Part shown: in pieces, positions 32,147 to 41,622 of the stretch | How the letters are laid out: every line of letters starts with the position of its first letter | Numbering within the stretch: the stretch's first letter is position 1 | Assembly (NCBI RefSeq): GCF_026319365.1 | Contig: NZ_JAPDMS010000001.1 | Span: forward strand, 758,603-822,602 | DNA length: 64,000 bases | Origin: Methylophaga sp. OBS1 | Lineage (GTDB): Bacteria > Pseudomonadota > Gammaproteobacteria > Nitrosococcales > Methylophagaceae | Reading direction: 5' to 3' | Notes under the pieces: generated by a model | What the model saw: only the letters and a program-made list of their open reading frames with translations | Told to the model about the DNA's origin: nothing | Database searches by the model: none | Translations under genes and position numbers: made by a program

Positions 32147-34342
32147 ATGTCACCCCATTTCAAACAGATCTCGCTCAGCATTGCGCTGGCTCTGGGATCC
32201 CTCAGTTTCCCGGTATTAGCCGCTGACAGCAATGAAGAAAAAGCAGTTGAGCTGGATGCCTTAACCGTTACTGCCAGTGCTGATGCCTCAGCAGAAGGGC
32301 TGTCACCGGCATTCGAGGGTGGTCAGGTCGCTGAGGGTGGTCGTGCCGGTATTCTCGGCACCAGAGATCATCTTGAAACCCCATTCAGTATTACCAGCTA
32401 TACCAATGAGTTTATTCAGGATCGCCAGGCTCAAAGTGTGGGGGATGTACTAAAAGCTGACCCGGGGGTCAGAGTAGCGAGAGGTTTTGGTAACTTTCAG
32501 GAAGCGTATTTTATTAGGGGGTTCATTCTTAACTCAGATGATATTGCTTACAACGGCCTCTACTCATTACTGCCTCGTCAATATATTGCTACTGAATTGT
32601 TTGAGCGTGTCGAGGTTTTTAGGGGCGCGTCATCCTTTTTAACAGGTGCCAATCCAAATGGTGGCGGCATCGGAGGCGCTATCAACTTGTTACCCAAGCG
32701 AGCACCAAATTATGACCTAAATCGAATTACGTTAGGAGCCTCTCATCACGATGACAGAAACATTGCCGCTGATGTAGCTCGTCGCTATGGTGCAAATGAC
32801 GAGTTTGGCATCCGTGTTAATGCAGCGCATCATAACGGTGGCTCCTCCATTGAGGACGAAGAGGCAGAATTAAATTTGTTCAGTATCGGGTTGGATTACC
32901 GAGGAGAGCGTTTACGCCTATCTGCAGACTTTGGCTATCAAAATCATCAATTGGATGAAACAAGAACCAATGTCGCGCTGAGTTCCTTCCCGTTTCCTGA
33001 AATTAGCACTATTCCTTCTGAACCTGACGCAAGCAGTAACTGGGCTCAACCTTGGTCTTATTCTAACGAAGAAGACCATTTCGGCACCTTCAGAGCTGAA
33101 TATGATTTTGCCGAAAATCTCACTGCTTGGGCTGCTTACGGTATGCGTCACGGTGAAGAAGAAAACTCCCTGGGTAACTTGAGTCTTGTAAGTGGTGTAA
33201 CTGGTGAAGGTAGAGTCAGTCGGTTTGATAATAAGCGTATCGACAGAGTTCAAACAGGCGAGCTCGGATTGAAAGGCAATTTTCGTACTGGCTCAGTAGG
33301 ACATGAATGGGTAACTGCCTATTCCTATTTTGTATCAGAAACGAAAAACGCTTTTGGTTTTGTAGGTGGGTTAACAAGTAATTTGTACAACCCAACCTAC
33401 TATGAACAACCAGCATTGGCCGATGTTTATGATCCTCGGCTTGGTAATCGCGTGAGATTAAACAGCTTTGCCTTGGGCGATACCCTGTCATTTATGCAAG
33501 ATAAGTTTTTGCTAACGCTTGGTGCAAGATATCAAACGCTTAAAAGTGAAGACTATGACTATCAAAATCAGACTGGTCGTACAGCGCAATATGATGAGAA
33601 TGAGGTTACGCCGACTATCGGAGCAGTGGTAAAACTGACCGATCAAATGTCTGTGTACGCGAACTACATCGAAAGTCTTGCAAGAGGCCAGACAGCACCT
33701 GCTAGTTCAGGAGGAAATCCGGTTGTCAATGCGGGCGAGTCCCTATCTCCATATGTGGCTGAGCAAAAGGAGTTAGGTTGGAAGTATGAGAGTGAATTGC
33801 TCGGTCTCGGTTTGGCTTATTTCACAACAACAAAACCACGTGCGTATGTTGAGAATAATGTTTTCACAGAAGCCGGTGAAGATGAGCATCAGGGTGTGGA
33901 ACTGACCTTATATGGCAAAGCAACCGACAACATCAAACTCCTCGGTGGTGTGACCTGGCTTGATGCAGAACAAAAAGACACCGGTGATGAGTCTATTGAT
34001 GGTAATGAGGTTATTGGGGTCGCTGAATGGCAGGCAACAATGGGCGCTGAGTGGGAACTACCACAATTTGATGGTCTGGCACTGGATACTCGAGTGACTT
34101 ATACCGGTTCACGTTACGCAAACGATGCGAATACGCTCAAAGTTGATGATTGGACAACGGTGGATGTTGGCGCCCGCTACATCGTCGCTATGGGCAACCA
34201 AGATCTGACACTGAGAGCACGTGTACACAATCTATTTGACCGTGACTACTGGGCTTCAGTTGGTGGTTACCCGGGTAATGGCTATCTGGTGCTGGGAGCA
34301 CCACGTACAGTCAGTCTGACCGCAACCGTTGATTTCTATTGA
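32147..34342 (+). CDS. TonB-dependent siderophore receptor
   Basis: 731-residue outer-membrane beta-barrel transporter. Signal peptide 1-25 (cut after VLA), TonB box near 'ELDALTVTA', plug domain ('QAQSVGDVLKADPGVRVARGFGNFQEAYFIRGF', 'ELFERVEVFRGASSFLTGANPNGGGIGGAINLLPKR') and barrel strands to the terminal aromatic ('TATVDFY'). It belongs to the FhuA/FpvA-like ferric-siderophore group; the ligand cannot be told. GAGAACAGG precedes the ATG. No siderophore biosynthesis genes are near, so it may take up siderophores of others. Base composition changes inside the gene: the first 280 bases are near 60% GC in places, the plug-to-barrel centre about 37 to 42%, then it rises again. Confidence 0.92.
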   Translation: MSPHFKQISLSIALALGSLSFPVLAADSNEEKAVELDALTVTASADASAEGLSPAFEGGQVAEGGRAGILGTRDHLETPFSITSYTNEFIQDRQAQSVGDVLKADPGVRVARGFGNFQEAYFIRGFILNSDDIAYNGLYSLLPRQYIATELFERVEVFRGASSFLTGANPNGGGIGGAINLLPKRAPNYDLNRITLGASHHDDRNIAADVARRYGANDEFGIRVNAAHHNGGSSIEDEEAELNLFSIGLDYRGERLRLSADFGYQNHQLDETRTNVALSSFPFPEISTIPSEPDASSNWAQPWSYSNEEDHFGTFRAEYDFAENLTAWAAYGMRHGEEENSLGNLSLVSGVTGEGRVSRFDNKRIDRVQTGELGLKGNFRTGSVGHEWVTAYSYFVSETKNAFGFVGGLTSNLYNPTYYEQPALADVYDPRLGNRVRLNSFALGDTLSFMQDKFLLTLGARYQTLKSEDYDYQNQTGRTAQYDENEVTPTIGAVVKLTDQMSVYANYIESLARGQTAPASSGGNPVVNAGESLSPYVAEQKELGWKYESELLGLGLAYFTTTKPRAYVENNVFTEAGEDEHQGVELTLYGKATDNIKLLGGVTWLDAEQKDTGDESIDGNEVIGVAEWQATMGAEWELPQFDGLALDTRVTYTGSRYANDANTLKVDDWTTVDVGARYIVAMGNQDLTLRARVHNLFDRDYWASVGGYPGNGYLVLGAPRTVSLTATVDFY

Positions 34343-34348
34343 TTGATT

Positions 34349-34376
34349 AGGTCCCGGGCACTCATGCCCGGGACCT
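34349..34376 (+). terminator. Strong hairpin after the TonB receptor gene
   Basis: AGGTCCCGGGCA-ctca-TGCCCGGGACCT: twelve perfect pairs and a four-base loop, seven bases after the stop. There is no T-run behind it, so it is a stable 3' end or a non-canonical terminator. Confidence 0.65.
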
Positions 34377-34535
34377 GACCCCGCCTTTAATTGTTTTCAA
34401 GGCGAACAGCAAGACGCCTTAAAAGCAGCTCCGCCAGTTGAATCCGGCCATCTTGCCAGCTTCAAGTTGGAGACTGAGCAACATGGCGATATTGATATTA
34501 CTGGGCCCAGCCATGTCGTAAGCGCGATAGCCTGA
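34377..34535 (+). pseudogene. Possible C-terminal coding remnant
   Basis: A frame without a start codon runs from the hairpin to a TGA at 34533-34535 and reads in part GEQQDALKAAPPVESGHLAS followed by FKLETEQHGDIDITGPSHV. The composition and residue pattern look like protein-coding sequence, not random DNA, yet no ATG, GTG or TTG with a ribosome site is in frame after the TGA at 34344. It could be the tail of a decayed gene. No family recognised. Confidence 0.3.
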
Positions 34536-34573
34536 TTGTTCGACTGATATAACAGCAGTCCAAAGCTAATAAG

Positions 34574-34595
34574 AAAAAAGGCACCCGAAGATGCC
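34574..34595 (-). terminator. Terminator of the small cupin gene
   Basis: On the minus strand GGCATC-ttcg-GGTGCC followed by TTTTTTC, a six-pair stem closed by a UUCG tetraloop, eight bases downstream of the cupin stop. Confidence 0.85.
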
Positions 34596-34602
34596 TTGTT
34601 GT

Positions 34603-34878
34603 CTAGTCGTAGCTGTAGTGTTTGCGAAGGGGCTTGGTGACTTGCCAAAAGCTTTTGAGACCGGCAGGAAACTCGACGTAGTCACCGGCAACGACGGTCA
34701 CTGGTGGCTCACCATCCGGAGTCACAATAATTTCACCCTCAAGCAAATAGGCTTTCTCAGTTTCGTCAAAATCCAGTCTGAACTCTGTCACCGGGCAATC
34801 CCAGATTTCCCAGCTGGCCACTCCCAGTTCTTCGAGACGCGCTTCGGACGGGTTTTTGTCAATAATAATTTTAGGCAT
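34603..34878 (-). CDS. Small cupin-domain protein
   Basis: 91 residues, a single cupin of the DUF861/EutQ-like sort: 'ASWEIWDCPVTEFRLDFDETEKAYLLEGEIIVTPDG' and 'VVAGDYVEFPAGLKSFWQVTKPLRKHYSYD'. The Glu in 'ETEKAYLLEG' is kept but His ligands are few, so metal binding is uncertain. It probably forms a homodimer; enzymatic role unknown. Own terminator downstream. Confidence 0.8.
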   Translation of the reverse strand: MPKIIIDKNPSEARLEELGVASWEIWDCPVTEFRLDFDETEKAYLLEGEIIVTPDGEPPVTVVAGDYVEFPAGLKSFWQVTKPLRKHYSYD

Positions 34879-35061
34879 TGATGATCCCTGTATAAAGAAA
34901 CTCCCTGCATAGCAGGGCTGACTAAATCCGCAGAGAATGCGGCCGGCGAATAGTAGCAGAACTTGTTTGTTTAAGGTGAATTTAAAAGCCGGGTCGAAAT
35001 GACTTTAAAGTCGCCCCGTCCAGGCGTAATATCGAACCATACACAGGAGTGGGAGGTTGAA

Positions 35062-36222
35062 ATGGATGCAAGAGTTATCTCCATGCTGGCCAACCAACCG
35101 GATACTTTAAACGGTCGGCTGGAAATTCTTCACCAGGCTGTATTGCAAAAAATACCCGCGATCACCCGTTTGAGCTGTGCGCTCTATGACAGCAAAACGG
35201 ATGAGCTGAAAACATTCCTGACCAGTTGCATCACTGGGTCGCGTGATGAGCCGCAAAAACTGCTTCTGTCTGACTGCCCTCATCTGGCTGAGCTGGCAGA
35301 AAAAATCCAATATTGTGTCGTCAATGAGGCTGACAGCTTTGATAAGCTGGACTCGAACCATGCTGACTGGCTCAGGGAGAAAGGTTATCGATCTACCTTT
35401 ATTGTGCCAATGCTGCATGGACAACGCTTTATCGGGTTTATTTTCTTTGATGCGATAGAGCCGGAAGTTTTCAGTGAAAGCGCTCAGCGTGAGCTGGTGC
35501 TTCATGTACAAGTCATCAATATGACGATCGCCGCAGAAATGTCGATGGTGCAGTCATTATTGGCGACGACTCAGGTAGCTCGCGATTTTACTGATATGAG
35601 GGATTTCGAAACCGGTCTGCATCTCGACCGAATGGCCCATTACGCTCATATAATCGCTCAACAGCTTGCCCCGAAATATCAGCTTAGTGATGAATGGATT
35701 GAACATATTTTCATGTTTGCTGCCTTGCATGATATCGGCAAGATCGGTGTGCCTGACAGTATTCTGTGTAAGCCCGGCCGGCACAATGAGGAAGAGCGTG
35801 CAATCATGAAAACCCATGTCAACAAAGGCGTGGTACTACTGCGGCGGCTACTGGCCGACTATGATCTGGTAGACATGCGCGATACCGAAGTAATGCAGAA
35901 CATTGTGGCATATCATCATGAATATCTGGATGGATCAGGGTATCCAAACGGTCTCCACGGTGAGCAGATTCCGCTGGAAGCCAGAATCGCTACCGTGGCT
36001 GATATTTTTGATGCGTTGACCAGTCGACGTCCCTATAAAAAGGCCTGGTCTGTTGATGAGGCACTGATAGAGCTTCAATCAATGACTGCGGCTGGAAAGC
36101 TTGACCCGGAATGTGTACAGGCCGTCATTGACGAACGCGATCAATTTGAGCATATCGTCAACCTGCTGGCAGATGAGCAGGAAAAACGTTCACCTGATGA
36201 TGATATGAATCTGGGGCGGTGA
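35062..36222 (+). CDS. GAF-HD-GYP c-di-GMP phosphodiesterase
   Basis: About 386 residues. The start MDARVISMLANQPD follows GGGAGG; the frame upstream of it is not needed. N-terminal GAF-like domain (about 15-165) and a complete HD-GYP domain: 'HLDRMAHYAHIIAQQLAP', 'ALHDIGKIGVPDSIL', 'MKTHVNKG', 'AYHHEYLDGSGYPNGLHGEQIP' (GYP signature) and 'ARIATVADIFDALTSRRPYKKAW'. Expected to break c-di-GMP down to GMP or pGpG. Soluble and monocistronic; signal unknown. Confidence 0.92.
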   Translation: MDARVISMLANQPDTLNGRLEILHQAVLQKIPAITRLSCALYDSKTDELKTFLTSCITGSRDEPQKLLLSDCPHLAELAEKIQYCVVNEADSFDKLDSNHADWLREKGYRSTFIVPMLHGQRFIGFIFFDAIEPEVFSESAQRELVLHVQVINMTIAAEMSMVQSLLATTQVARDFTDMRDFETGLHLDRMAHYAHIIAQQLAPKYQLSDEWIEHIFMFAALHDIGKIGVPDSILCKPGRHNEEERAIMKTHVNKGVVLLRRLLADYDLVDMRDTEVMQNIVAYHHEYLDGSGYPNGLHGEQIPLEARIATVADIFDALTSRRPYKKAWSVDEALIELQSMTAAGKLDPECVQAVIDERDQFEHIVNLLADEQEKRSPDDDMNLGR

Positions 36223-36227
36223 TAATA

Positions 36228-36551
36228 TTAGAAAGTCAGTGTGGCGGCTTTTTCTCCATCAATACTGACCAGACAGGAAAGGTCTATTTTCTTTTTCCAC
36301 TGACAGTCTGAGCTGACTGTACGACCTTGATAAATACCCGAAAAGCTTGTCGCCTCATAATCGTAAGGCAGGTCACCCTTTATGACTGTTTCACCATTAA
36401 CAAGCACTTGGTGTTCAAAGGTGAGTTCATTGAAACGGCCGCTGATTTCAAGTTGCGCTTCTGAGTTAGCCGGACGATAAAACTGTTTAGGCGATGCCGT
36501 AGTACAACCGACCAAGAGCAATATCAGGCCGGCAAGAAAAAATTTATTCAT
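36228..36551 (-). CDS. Small lipoprotein of unknown function
   Basis: 107 residues, signal 'MNKFFLAGLILLLVGC' with lipobox LVGC (Cys16). The mature part is beta-rich: 'AQLEISGRFNELTFEHQVLVNGETVIKG', 'SFSGIYQGRTVSSDCQWKKKIDLSCLVSIDG', with two cysteines that may pair. No family recognised. It ends five bases from the convergent phosphodiesterase gene. Confidence 0.7.
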   Translation of the reverse strand: MNKFFLAGLILLLVGCTTASPKQFYRPANSEAQLEISGRFNELTFEHQVLVNGETVIKGDLPYDYEATSFSGIYQGRTVSSDCQWKKKIDLSCLVSIDGEKAATLTF

Positions 36552-36691
36552 AATCTATCCCAATCAGGTTTTAATGAGCGCGGCAGCCGCCGTTGACTGA
36601 CAATCTCTTCATACTACCTAAACTGGTATCAAAGCCACAAGCAGTGTCAGCATTTGGTTACCTCGTGAACAGCATCTGCTAGGATTTCGAT

Positions 36692-37387
36692 GTGAAAAAT
36701 TTTAAACGACTGCTTATTCGCTATTTGTTGTTGATCGTGCTGGCCGCGGTGACTCTCAGCCTGTTGATGGTGCTGCCGTTTCGCTGGCTTAATCCGCCTT
36801 ATACGATGGTGATGGCGGACCGCTGGTTGAGCAGTGAGGGCAATTTCTATCTTCATCAGCAGTGGCTCGATTGGGATGCAATCCCCAAACGGGCCGCCCT
36901 GGCTGTGGTGGCATCAGAAGATCAGCGATTTCCCCAGCATCAGGGGTTTGACTTCGACGCGATTCTGACGGCGTTAAAAGCGGCATCAAAAGGAAAAGCA
37001 CTGCGCGGTGCCAGTACGATTAGCCAGCAGGTGGCTAAAAATATGTATCTGTGGACCGGGCGCAGCTGGTTGAGAAAAGGGCTGGAAGTGTGGTTTACGT
37101 TGTTGATAGAGATGAGTTGGGGTAAGCAGCGCATTCTGGAGGTTTATCTCAATATTGCTGAGTGGGGACCTGGGGTTTTCGGTCTGGAAGCCGCGAGTCG
37201 CTATCATTTCTCCAAATCAGCTGCCCAACTGACACCGATGCAGTCTGCGTTGCTGGCGTCGACGCTACCCAGTCCGCTCAACTACGACCCTGCTCGGCCA
37301 CAGCCTCACCTGTTAGAACGTGCTCACTGGAATCTGGAGCAACAGGAAAGACTGGGTGGCGCAGCCTGGCTGGCACCTTTACAGTAA
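36692..37387 (+). CDS. mtgA: Monofunctional peptidoglycan glycosyltransferase
   Basis: GT51 enzyme that polymerises lipid II into glycan strands at the inner membrane. 231 residues: one N-terminal transmembrane helix (about 7-28), then 'VVASEDQRFPQHQGFDFDAI' with the catalytic Glu, 'RGASTISQQVAKNMYLW', 'LEVWFTLLIEMSWGKQRILEVYLNIAEWGPGVFGLEAAS' with the second Glu. No penicillin-binding domain follows, hence monofunctional. The start codon is GTG with AGGA seven bases upstream; an ATG overlapping it is out of frame. Confidence 0.95.
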   Translation: MKNFKRLLIRYLLLIVLAAVTLSLLMVLPFRWLNPPYTMVMADRWLSSEGNFYLHQQWLDWDAIPKRAALAVVASEDQRFPQHQGFDFDAILTALKAASKGKALRGASTISQQVAKNMYLWTGRSWLRKGLEVWFTLLIEMSWGKQRILEVYLNIAEWGPGVFGLEAASRYHFSKSAAQLTPMQSALLASTLPSPLNYDPARPQPHLLERAHWNLEQQERLGGAAWLAPLQ

Positions 37388-37503
37388 ACATTTTGTGTTT
37401 CACAGCCAAGATTTGATCTGGATCAGTCTCATTGCTGATCGATGTTGAAGCACTCATAACCCCCTGTTAAATTTAGTTTTATAGATAACTACGGGAGCTT
37501 GTT

Positions 37504-38583
37504 ATGGCTGAAATGATGAAAGCAGCGGTTTTTGTTGAGCCTGGTCGTATTGAGATTGAAGACAAACCCGTGCCGGCTATTGGCGACAATGACGCGCTTA
37601 TCCGTGTCACCACAACCACAATCTGTGGAACCGATGTGCATATTCTCAAAGGTGAATACCCGGTTGAAACAGGGCTGACGATAGGCCACGAGCCCGTGGG
37701 CATTATTGAAAAGCTGGGTAAGAATGTGAACGGCTACCGGGAAGGACAGCGGGTGATTGCCGGTGCAATCTGTCCGGGCTTTCATTCCTATGCCTGCCAG
37801 GATGGCCATCCGGCACAGGATGGTGGAAGCCATGCGCATGGTTACAAGCCCATGGGAGGCTGGCGTTTCGGTAACACGATTGATGGGGCGCAGGCTGAGT
37901 ATTTGCTGGTGCCGGATGCCCAGGCCAACCTTGCCCCCGTCCCGGATGAACTGACCGATGAGCAGGTGCTGATGTGCCCGGACATCATGTCTACCGGTTT
38001 TGCCGGCGCCGAATCAGCCAATATTAAAATTGGCGATATGGTGGCAGTTTTCGCTCAAGGTCCGATAGGGCTGAGTGCCACAGCTGGGGCGCGTCTTCGC
38101 GGTGCCGGCCTGATTATCGCCGTGGACGGGGTGGATGAACGCCTGGACATGGCCAAAAAGATGGGGGCTGATATCACACTGGACTTTCGCAAAGTCGACG
38201 TCGTAGATGAAATTTTGAAACTCACCGGCGGGCGTGGTGTAGACGCTTCGATCGAGGCTTTGGGGATACAGGATACTTTCGAAGCGGCTTTGCGCGTGCT
38301 TAAACCTGGCGGCACGCTCTCCAGCCTGGGCGTTTATTCTACTGATCTGTCGATTCCGCTGAATGCTTTTAGTGCTGGGCTGGGTGATCACAAAATTATT
38401 ACCAGTTTGTGTCCAGGTGGTAAGGAACGGATGCGTCGGTTAATGCGTGTGATCCAATCCGGCCGCTTGAACCTCGAGCCCATGGTGACCCATCGTTTTA
38501 GTCTCGACCAGATCGTTGAGGCGTATGATTTGTTCTCACATCAGCGTGATGGTGTGCTGAAAGTGGCAATCAGCACAGCCTGA
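37504..38583 (+). CDS. Zinc-dependent secondary alcohol dehydrogenase family protein
   Basis: 359-residue MDR alcohol dehydrogenase. Catalytic zinc ligands are Cys in 'TTICGTDVHIL', His-Glu in 'IGHEPVGII' and Asp/Cys later ('MCPDIMSTGF'), the pattern of the clostridial/Thermoanaerobacter secondary alcohol dehydrogenase group. The four-cysteine structural zinc lobe is replaced by 'AICPGFHSYACQDGHPAQDGG', which has only two cysteines. Rossmann motif 'VAVFAQGPIGLSATAGARLRG' with 'AVDG' after the next strand, suggesting NAD rather than NADP. GGGAG precedes the ATG. Likely interconverts secondary alcohols and ketones or short aldehydes; substrate unproved. Confidence 0.88.
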   Translation: MAEMMKAAVFVEPGRIEIEDKPVPAIGDNDALIRVTTTTICGTDVHILKGEYPVETGLTIGHEPVGIIEKLGKNVNGYREGQRVIAGAICPGFHSYACQDGHPAQDGGSHAHGYKPMGGWRFGNTIDGAQAEYLLVPDAQANLAPVPDELTDEQVLMCPDIMSTGFAGAESANIKIGDMVAVFAQGPIGLSATAGARLRGAGLIIAVDGVDERLDMAKKMGADITLDFRKVDVVDEILKLTGGRGVDASIEALGIQDTFEAALRVLKPGGTLSSLGVYSTDLSIPLNAFSAGLGDHKIITSLCPGGKERMRRLMRVIQSGRLNLEPMVTHRFSLDQIVEAYDLFSHQRDGVLKVAISTA

Positions 38584-38859
38584 ATATAGACTCAGCTTGG
38601 TCAGCAACAAGTGGAAAAACAATAAAAGGCCTCCAGAAACAGCCAGTAATTTAAATGACACCCCCCTCATTTCACGGGGTAGTCGTGTGCAGAGGATTTG
38701 CTAGACTTCACAGTGATTGATATAGACATATCTGTCCAGGGAAAGTGTGGGACGGGTAATTGGTGAGAGTACATTTCTGCATCATTGAGGGGCTCTCAAT
38801 TGCTGGCTTAAATGGAGTGGTGAAGGGCTGATAGGTCAGGATGACGAAGCCTCATCGTT

Positions 38860-40518
38860 ATGTGCCTACCTCAGAGATCAATCCATAGACTCGCCTTTCT
38901 TCTGCTTGCCTTGACCATTACCGGTCAGGCACTGGCCGACAAGGTTATATTACAACTTCCCTGGTATCACCAATTTCAGTTTGCCGGATACTACGCGGCA
39001 AAATCACAGGGGTATTTTGCTGAGGCGGGTATCGATGTTGAGATTCGCGCCGGTGTCAATAAAGAGGGTGACAGCCTCAACCCGGTCGAGGAAGTGGTTT
39101 TCCATCGTGCTCAATTCGGCGTTACCCGCAGTGATTTACTGATTCATCACGCTCACGGCTTACCCGTGGTGATGCTTGCCACCATTATGCAGCGTTCGCC
39201 TGCCGTATTCATTACACTCGAGCAATATGGCATTAACAGCCTCAAAGACATCGGGAATAACCCTGTTTCACTTCCATTGGTGACAGATAGATCTGCCTCG
39301 GTGATAGATGTTGAAATTATTACTGCCCTTGCCCGCGCGGGCGTAGAGATGAACCGGCTTAACAACAATGCTGAAAAATGGAACCTCGCCAGCTTACAAA
39401 GTGGTGAAAGTCAGTTGATTTTCGGCTACGCCAGTGATGAACCTTTTATTCTTGAGCGTCGAGGCTACCAGCCCAGTGTCATATCCCCCATGGACTACGG
39501 TATTGATCTTTACGGTGATCTGCTATTTACCAATGAATCAACCCTGAGAAATCAGCCTGAGCTGGTCGCTGGTTTCAGGCAAGCCGTGTTACGTGGCTGG
39601 GCATACGCTCTACAAAACCCGAAGCAGGTTGCCAAGCATATCCTGGAGACTTATCCAGTTCGAAATGCTGACTATGATCTGGAATTTATGTTGCAAGAGG
39701 CGCGAGTATTAAGGAGCTATATTCAGCCAGAGCTGATTGAACTGGGTTACAGCAACCTGGAACGCTGGCAAAGGATCGCCGATCTGTACCGTGAAATTGG
39801 CATTGCTGATCCCATCGATTTTCAACGCTTCATTTATTCACCAGAGACATCAAACAAGCTCAATCACTGGCTCTGGCCAATCAGTCTGGCTTTCAGCTTA
39901 CTGGCTGCCTTACTTATCTGGTTGTTCTGGACTCGTTTACATTTGACCAGAACCGTCCGCCACAGTGAACATCGGGAGTCCGAGCTTCGGATTCAGGCAG
40001 AGACCGACCCGCTGACGGGCCTGGTGAACCGGCGCAGATTGGCGCTGGAACTGGATGTTGGTTATCTGCGTGCACGTCAGGAACAAAGACCCTTGTCCAT
40101 GTTAATGCTGGATGTTGATCACTTTAAACGTGTCAATGACAAATACGGGCATTTGGCCGGTGATCGGGTGCTGTGTTCCTTATCGTTTTTATGCCGAAAG
40201 GTCACCCGTGACGGTGATGTGGTCTGTCGATATGGTGGTGAGGAGTTCGCACTGTTATTGCCTGGGACTACTATCGATGAGGCAAGTGTCATTGCCGAAC
40301 GCCTGATGTCTGAAGTACGCAATGACAGCGTGGAATGGGAAAACCATGCTTTAAACTACACGATTAGTATTGGCGTTGCAGAACTTAACGCACATGATGA
40401 AAAGGGCCTTGATCTGTTGAGACGGACAGACAGGCACCTCTACCGTGCCAAGGCCGCGGGCCGGAATACGGTTTTTGCCCAGGCGCTGGGGGAACTGTCG
40501 CTGGTCAAAGGCGGTTGA
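38860..40518 (+). CDS. Diguanylate cyclase with periplasmic NMT1/THI5-like sensor
   Basis: 552 residues. A signal sequence (about 8-26, ending ALA) leads into a periplasmic binding domain of the NMT1/THI5 substrate-binding type ('[34 protein letters not shown]', '[24 protein letters not shown]'), the fold of the thiamine-precursor ABC binding proteins. TM near 338-356, then GGDEF from about 380 with GGEEF at 458-462 and RDGD as inhibitory site. The membrane protein thus joins a nutrient-binding-protein domain directly to c-di-GMP synthesis. Thiamine pyrimidine precursors are the first candidate ligand, but the family also binds sulfonates, nitrate and other molecules. No ribosome site is obvious; the chosen start gives a clean signal sequence. 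Confidence 0.9.
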   Translation: MCLPQRSIHRLAFLLLALTITGQALADKVILQLPWYHQFQFAGYYAAKSQGYFAEAGIDVEIRAGVNKEGDSLNPVEEVVFHRAQFGVTRSDLLIHHAHGLPVVMLATIMQRSPAVFITLEQYGINSLKDIGNNPVSLPLVTDRSASVIDVEIITALARAGVEMNRLNNNAEKWNLASLQSGESQLIFGYASDEPFILERRGYQPSVISPMDYGIDLYGDLLFTNESTLRNQPELVAGFRQAVLRGWAYALQNPKQVAKHILETYPVRNADYDLEFMLQEARVLRSYIQPELIELGYSNLERWQRIADLYREIGIADPIDFQRFIYSPETSNKLNHWLWPISLAFSLLAALLIWLFWTRLHLTRTVRHSEHRESELRIQAETDPLTGLVNRRRLALELDVGYLRARQEQRPLSMLMLDVDHFKRVNDKYGHLAGDRVLCSLSFLCRKVTRDGDVVCRYGGEEFALLLPGTTIDEASVIAERLMSEVRNDSVEWENHALNYTISIGVAELNAHDEKGLDLLRRTDRHLYRAKAAGRNTVFAQALGELSLVKGG

Positions 40519-40992
40519 TTCTCTTCAAATCACCGCGCTGACAAGCTTTTGACGACGATCAGCAGTTCAACGTTCACAGCCCAGCCTCTACCGTTTTATG
40601 TTTATTGCCTCAGACACTGTCTGTATTATCGGGCGTGTTGCCCTTAAGCAGCGTTAATGAAGTGGTGATTTTGAGTCCGACAGGCGCCATGGCGTGCCAT
40701 TGCAGACAGGATACAGTTTGCAATCTCTGGTGCATCCCCGACAAGGCAGACGAGTGGCAGAGCCCGTTGCAGCAGGCTTTGATTTTGTTTCTGTCATTAT
40801 TTTTTCCCAGAGCTAAAGATGGTCATATTAGGTGGCCAGTAGCGAAAATAATGTGAAAAATAAGCCTGCTGAAACAATCTTGATCCAGCTAGCTGTGAAC
40901 TATTAGGCATTAAAACAAATTTAACAGTGCAAGCTTGAACCTGAGTTGTCTAGGATGAGTCAAATTATGGCTGATTTCAAAAAGGAGAAGCT
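40519..40992. other. Gene-free region between cyclase and glycine-zipper lipoprotein genes
   Basis: About 470 bases. One open frame of 83 codons exists (40605-40856) but it lacks a ribosome site and a protein-like pattern. The right part is AT-rich and carries the promoter of the lipoprotein gene. No repeats or RNA genes seen. Confidence 0.4.
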
Positions 40993-41442
40993 ATGAAATC
41001 CAGATTAATTCTAATGGTCGCATTCAGTCTGCCCCTCTTTGTAGCAGGTTGCAGCGTTGATAAACAAACCGTCGGCACCGGTGTTGGTGGTGCTGTTGGC
41101 GGCGTATTGGCTTCTAATGTCGGCGGCGGTTCCGGCAAGACAGCGGCTATCATCGGTGGGACACTGCTTGGTGCCATTATCGGTGGCAAAATCGGTGCCG
41201 ACATGGATGAACTGGATCGTCGCCGCGCAGCCAGTACCCTGGAGACTTACCCCACGGGTAGAACCAACACCTGGCAGAACCCTGATACCGGAAATGCTTA
41301 CGACTTCACGCCGACCCGGACCTACAATTCAGGTGGTCAGCCCTGTCGTGAATACGAGATGGATGTTTACATGGATGGACGCAAGGAGGTGGTGACGGGC
41401 ACCGCTTGTCGGAACGCCAGTGGTGAGTGGGTCAATCAATAA
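40993..41442 (+). CDS. Glycine-zipper outer-membrane lipoprotein
   Basis: 149 residues, lipoprotein signal with 'VAGC' (Cys20), then a glycine-zipper two-helix region 'TGVGGAVGGVLASNVGGGSGKTAAIIGGTLLGAIIGGKIGADMDELDRR', the SlyB/OsmB/17-kDa surface antigen type, and a C-terminal beta-rich domain with two cysteines ('GGQPCREYEMDVYMDGRKEVVTGTACRNASGEW'). Such lipoproteins support outer-membrane integrity. AAGGAG lies six bases before the ATG and a terminator follows. Confidence 0.86.
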   Translation: MKSRLILMVAFSLPLFVAGCSVDKQTVGTGVGGAVGGVLASNVGGGSGKTAAIIGGTLLGAIIGGKIGADMDELDRRRAASTLETYPTGRTNTWQNPDTGNAYDFTPTRTYNSGGQPCREYEMDVYMDGRKEVVTGTACRNASGEWVNQ

Positions 41443-41460
41443 ACACATTAAACACTGAAA

Positions 41461-41485
41461 AAAGCCGGCACAAGCCGGCTTTTTT
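41461..41485 (+). terminator. Terminator after the glycine-zipper lipoprotein gene
   Basis: AAAGCCGGC-acaa-GCCGGCTTTTTTTATT, nine-pair stem with T-run, 19 bases after the stop. Confidence 0.92.
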
Positions 41486-41622
41486 TATTCCAGATTCTCA
41501 GCCAATAAGCCTTTTGGGTAATACCGTTTTCTAGCGATTTCACGCATGATCAATTAATGCTTGTGAGTCATCTGAAAACAGGCATAAAATTGCGCGCTTT
41601 TTCTATTTTCTGGAGTGAAATA

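Noticed and set aside
40605..40856. Plus-strand frame of 83 codons behind the NMT1-GGDEF gene
   Set aside because: No ribosome site, unusual residue composition and no detectable domain; the region is treated as non-coding.
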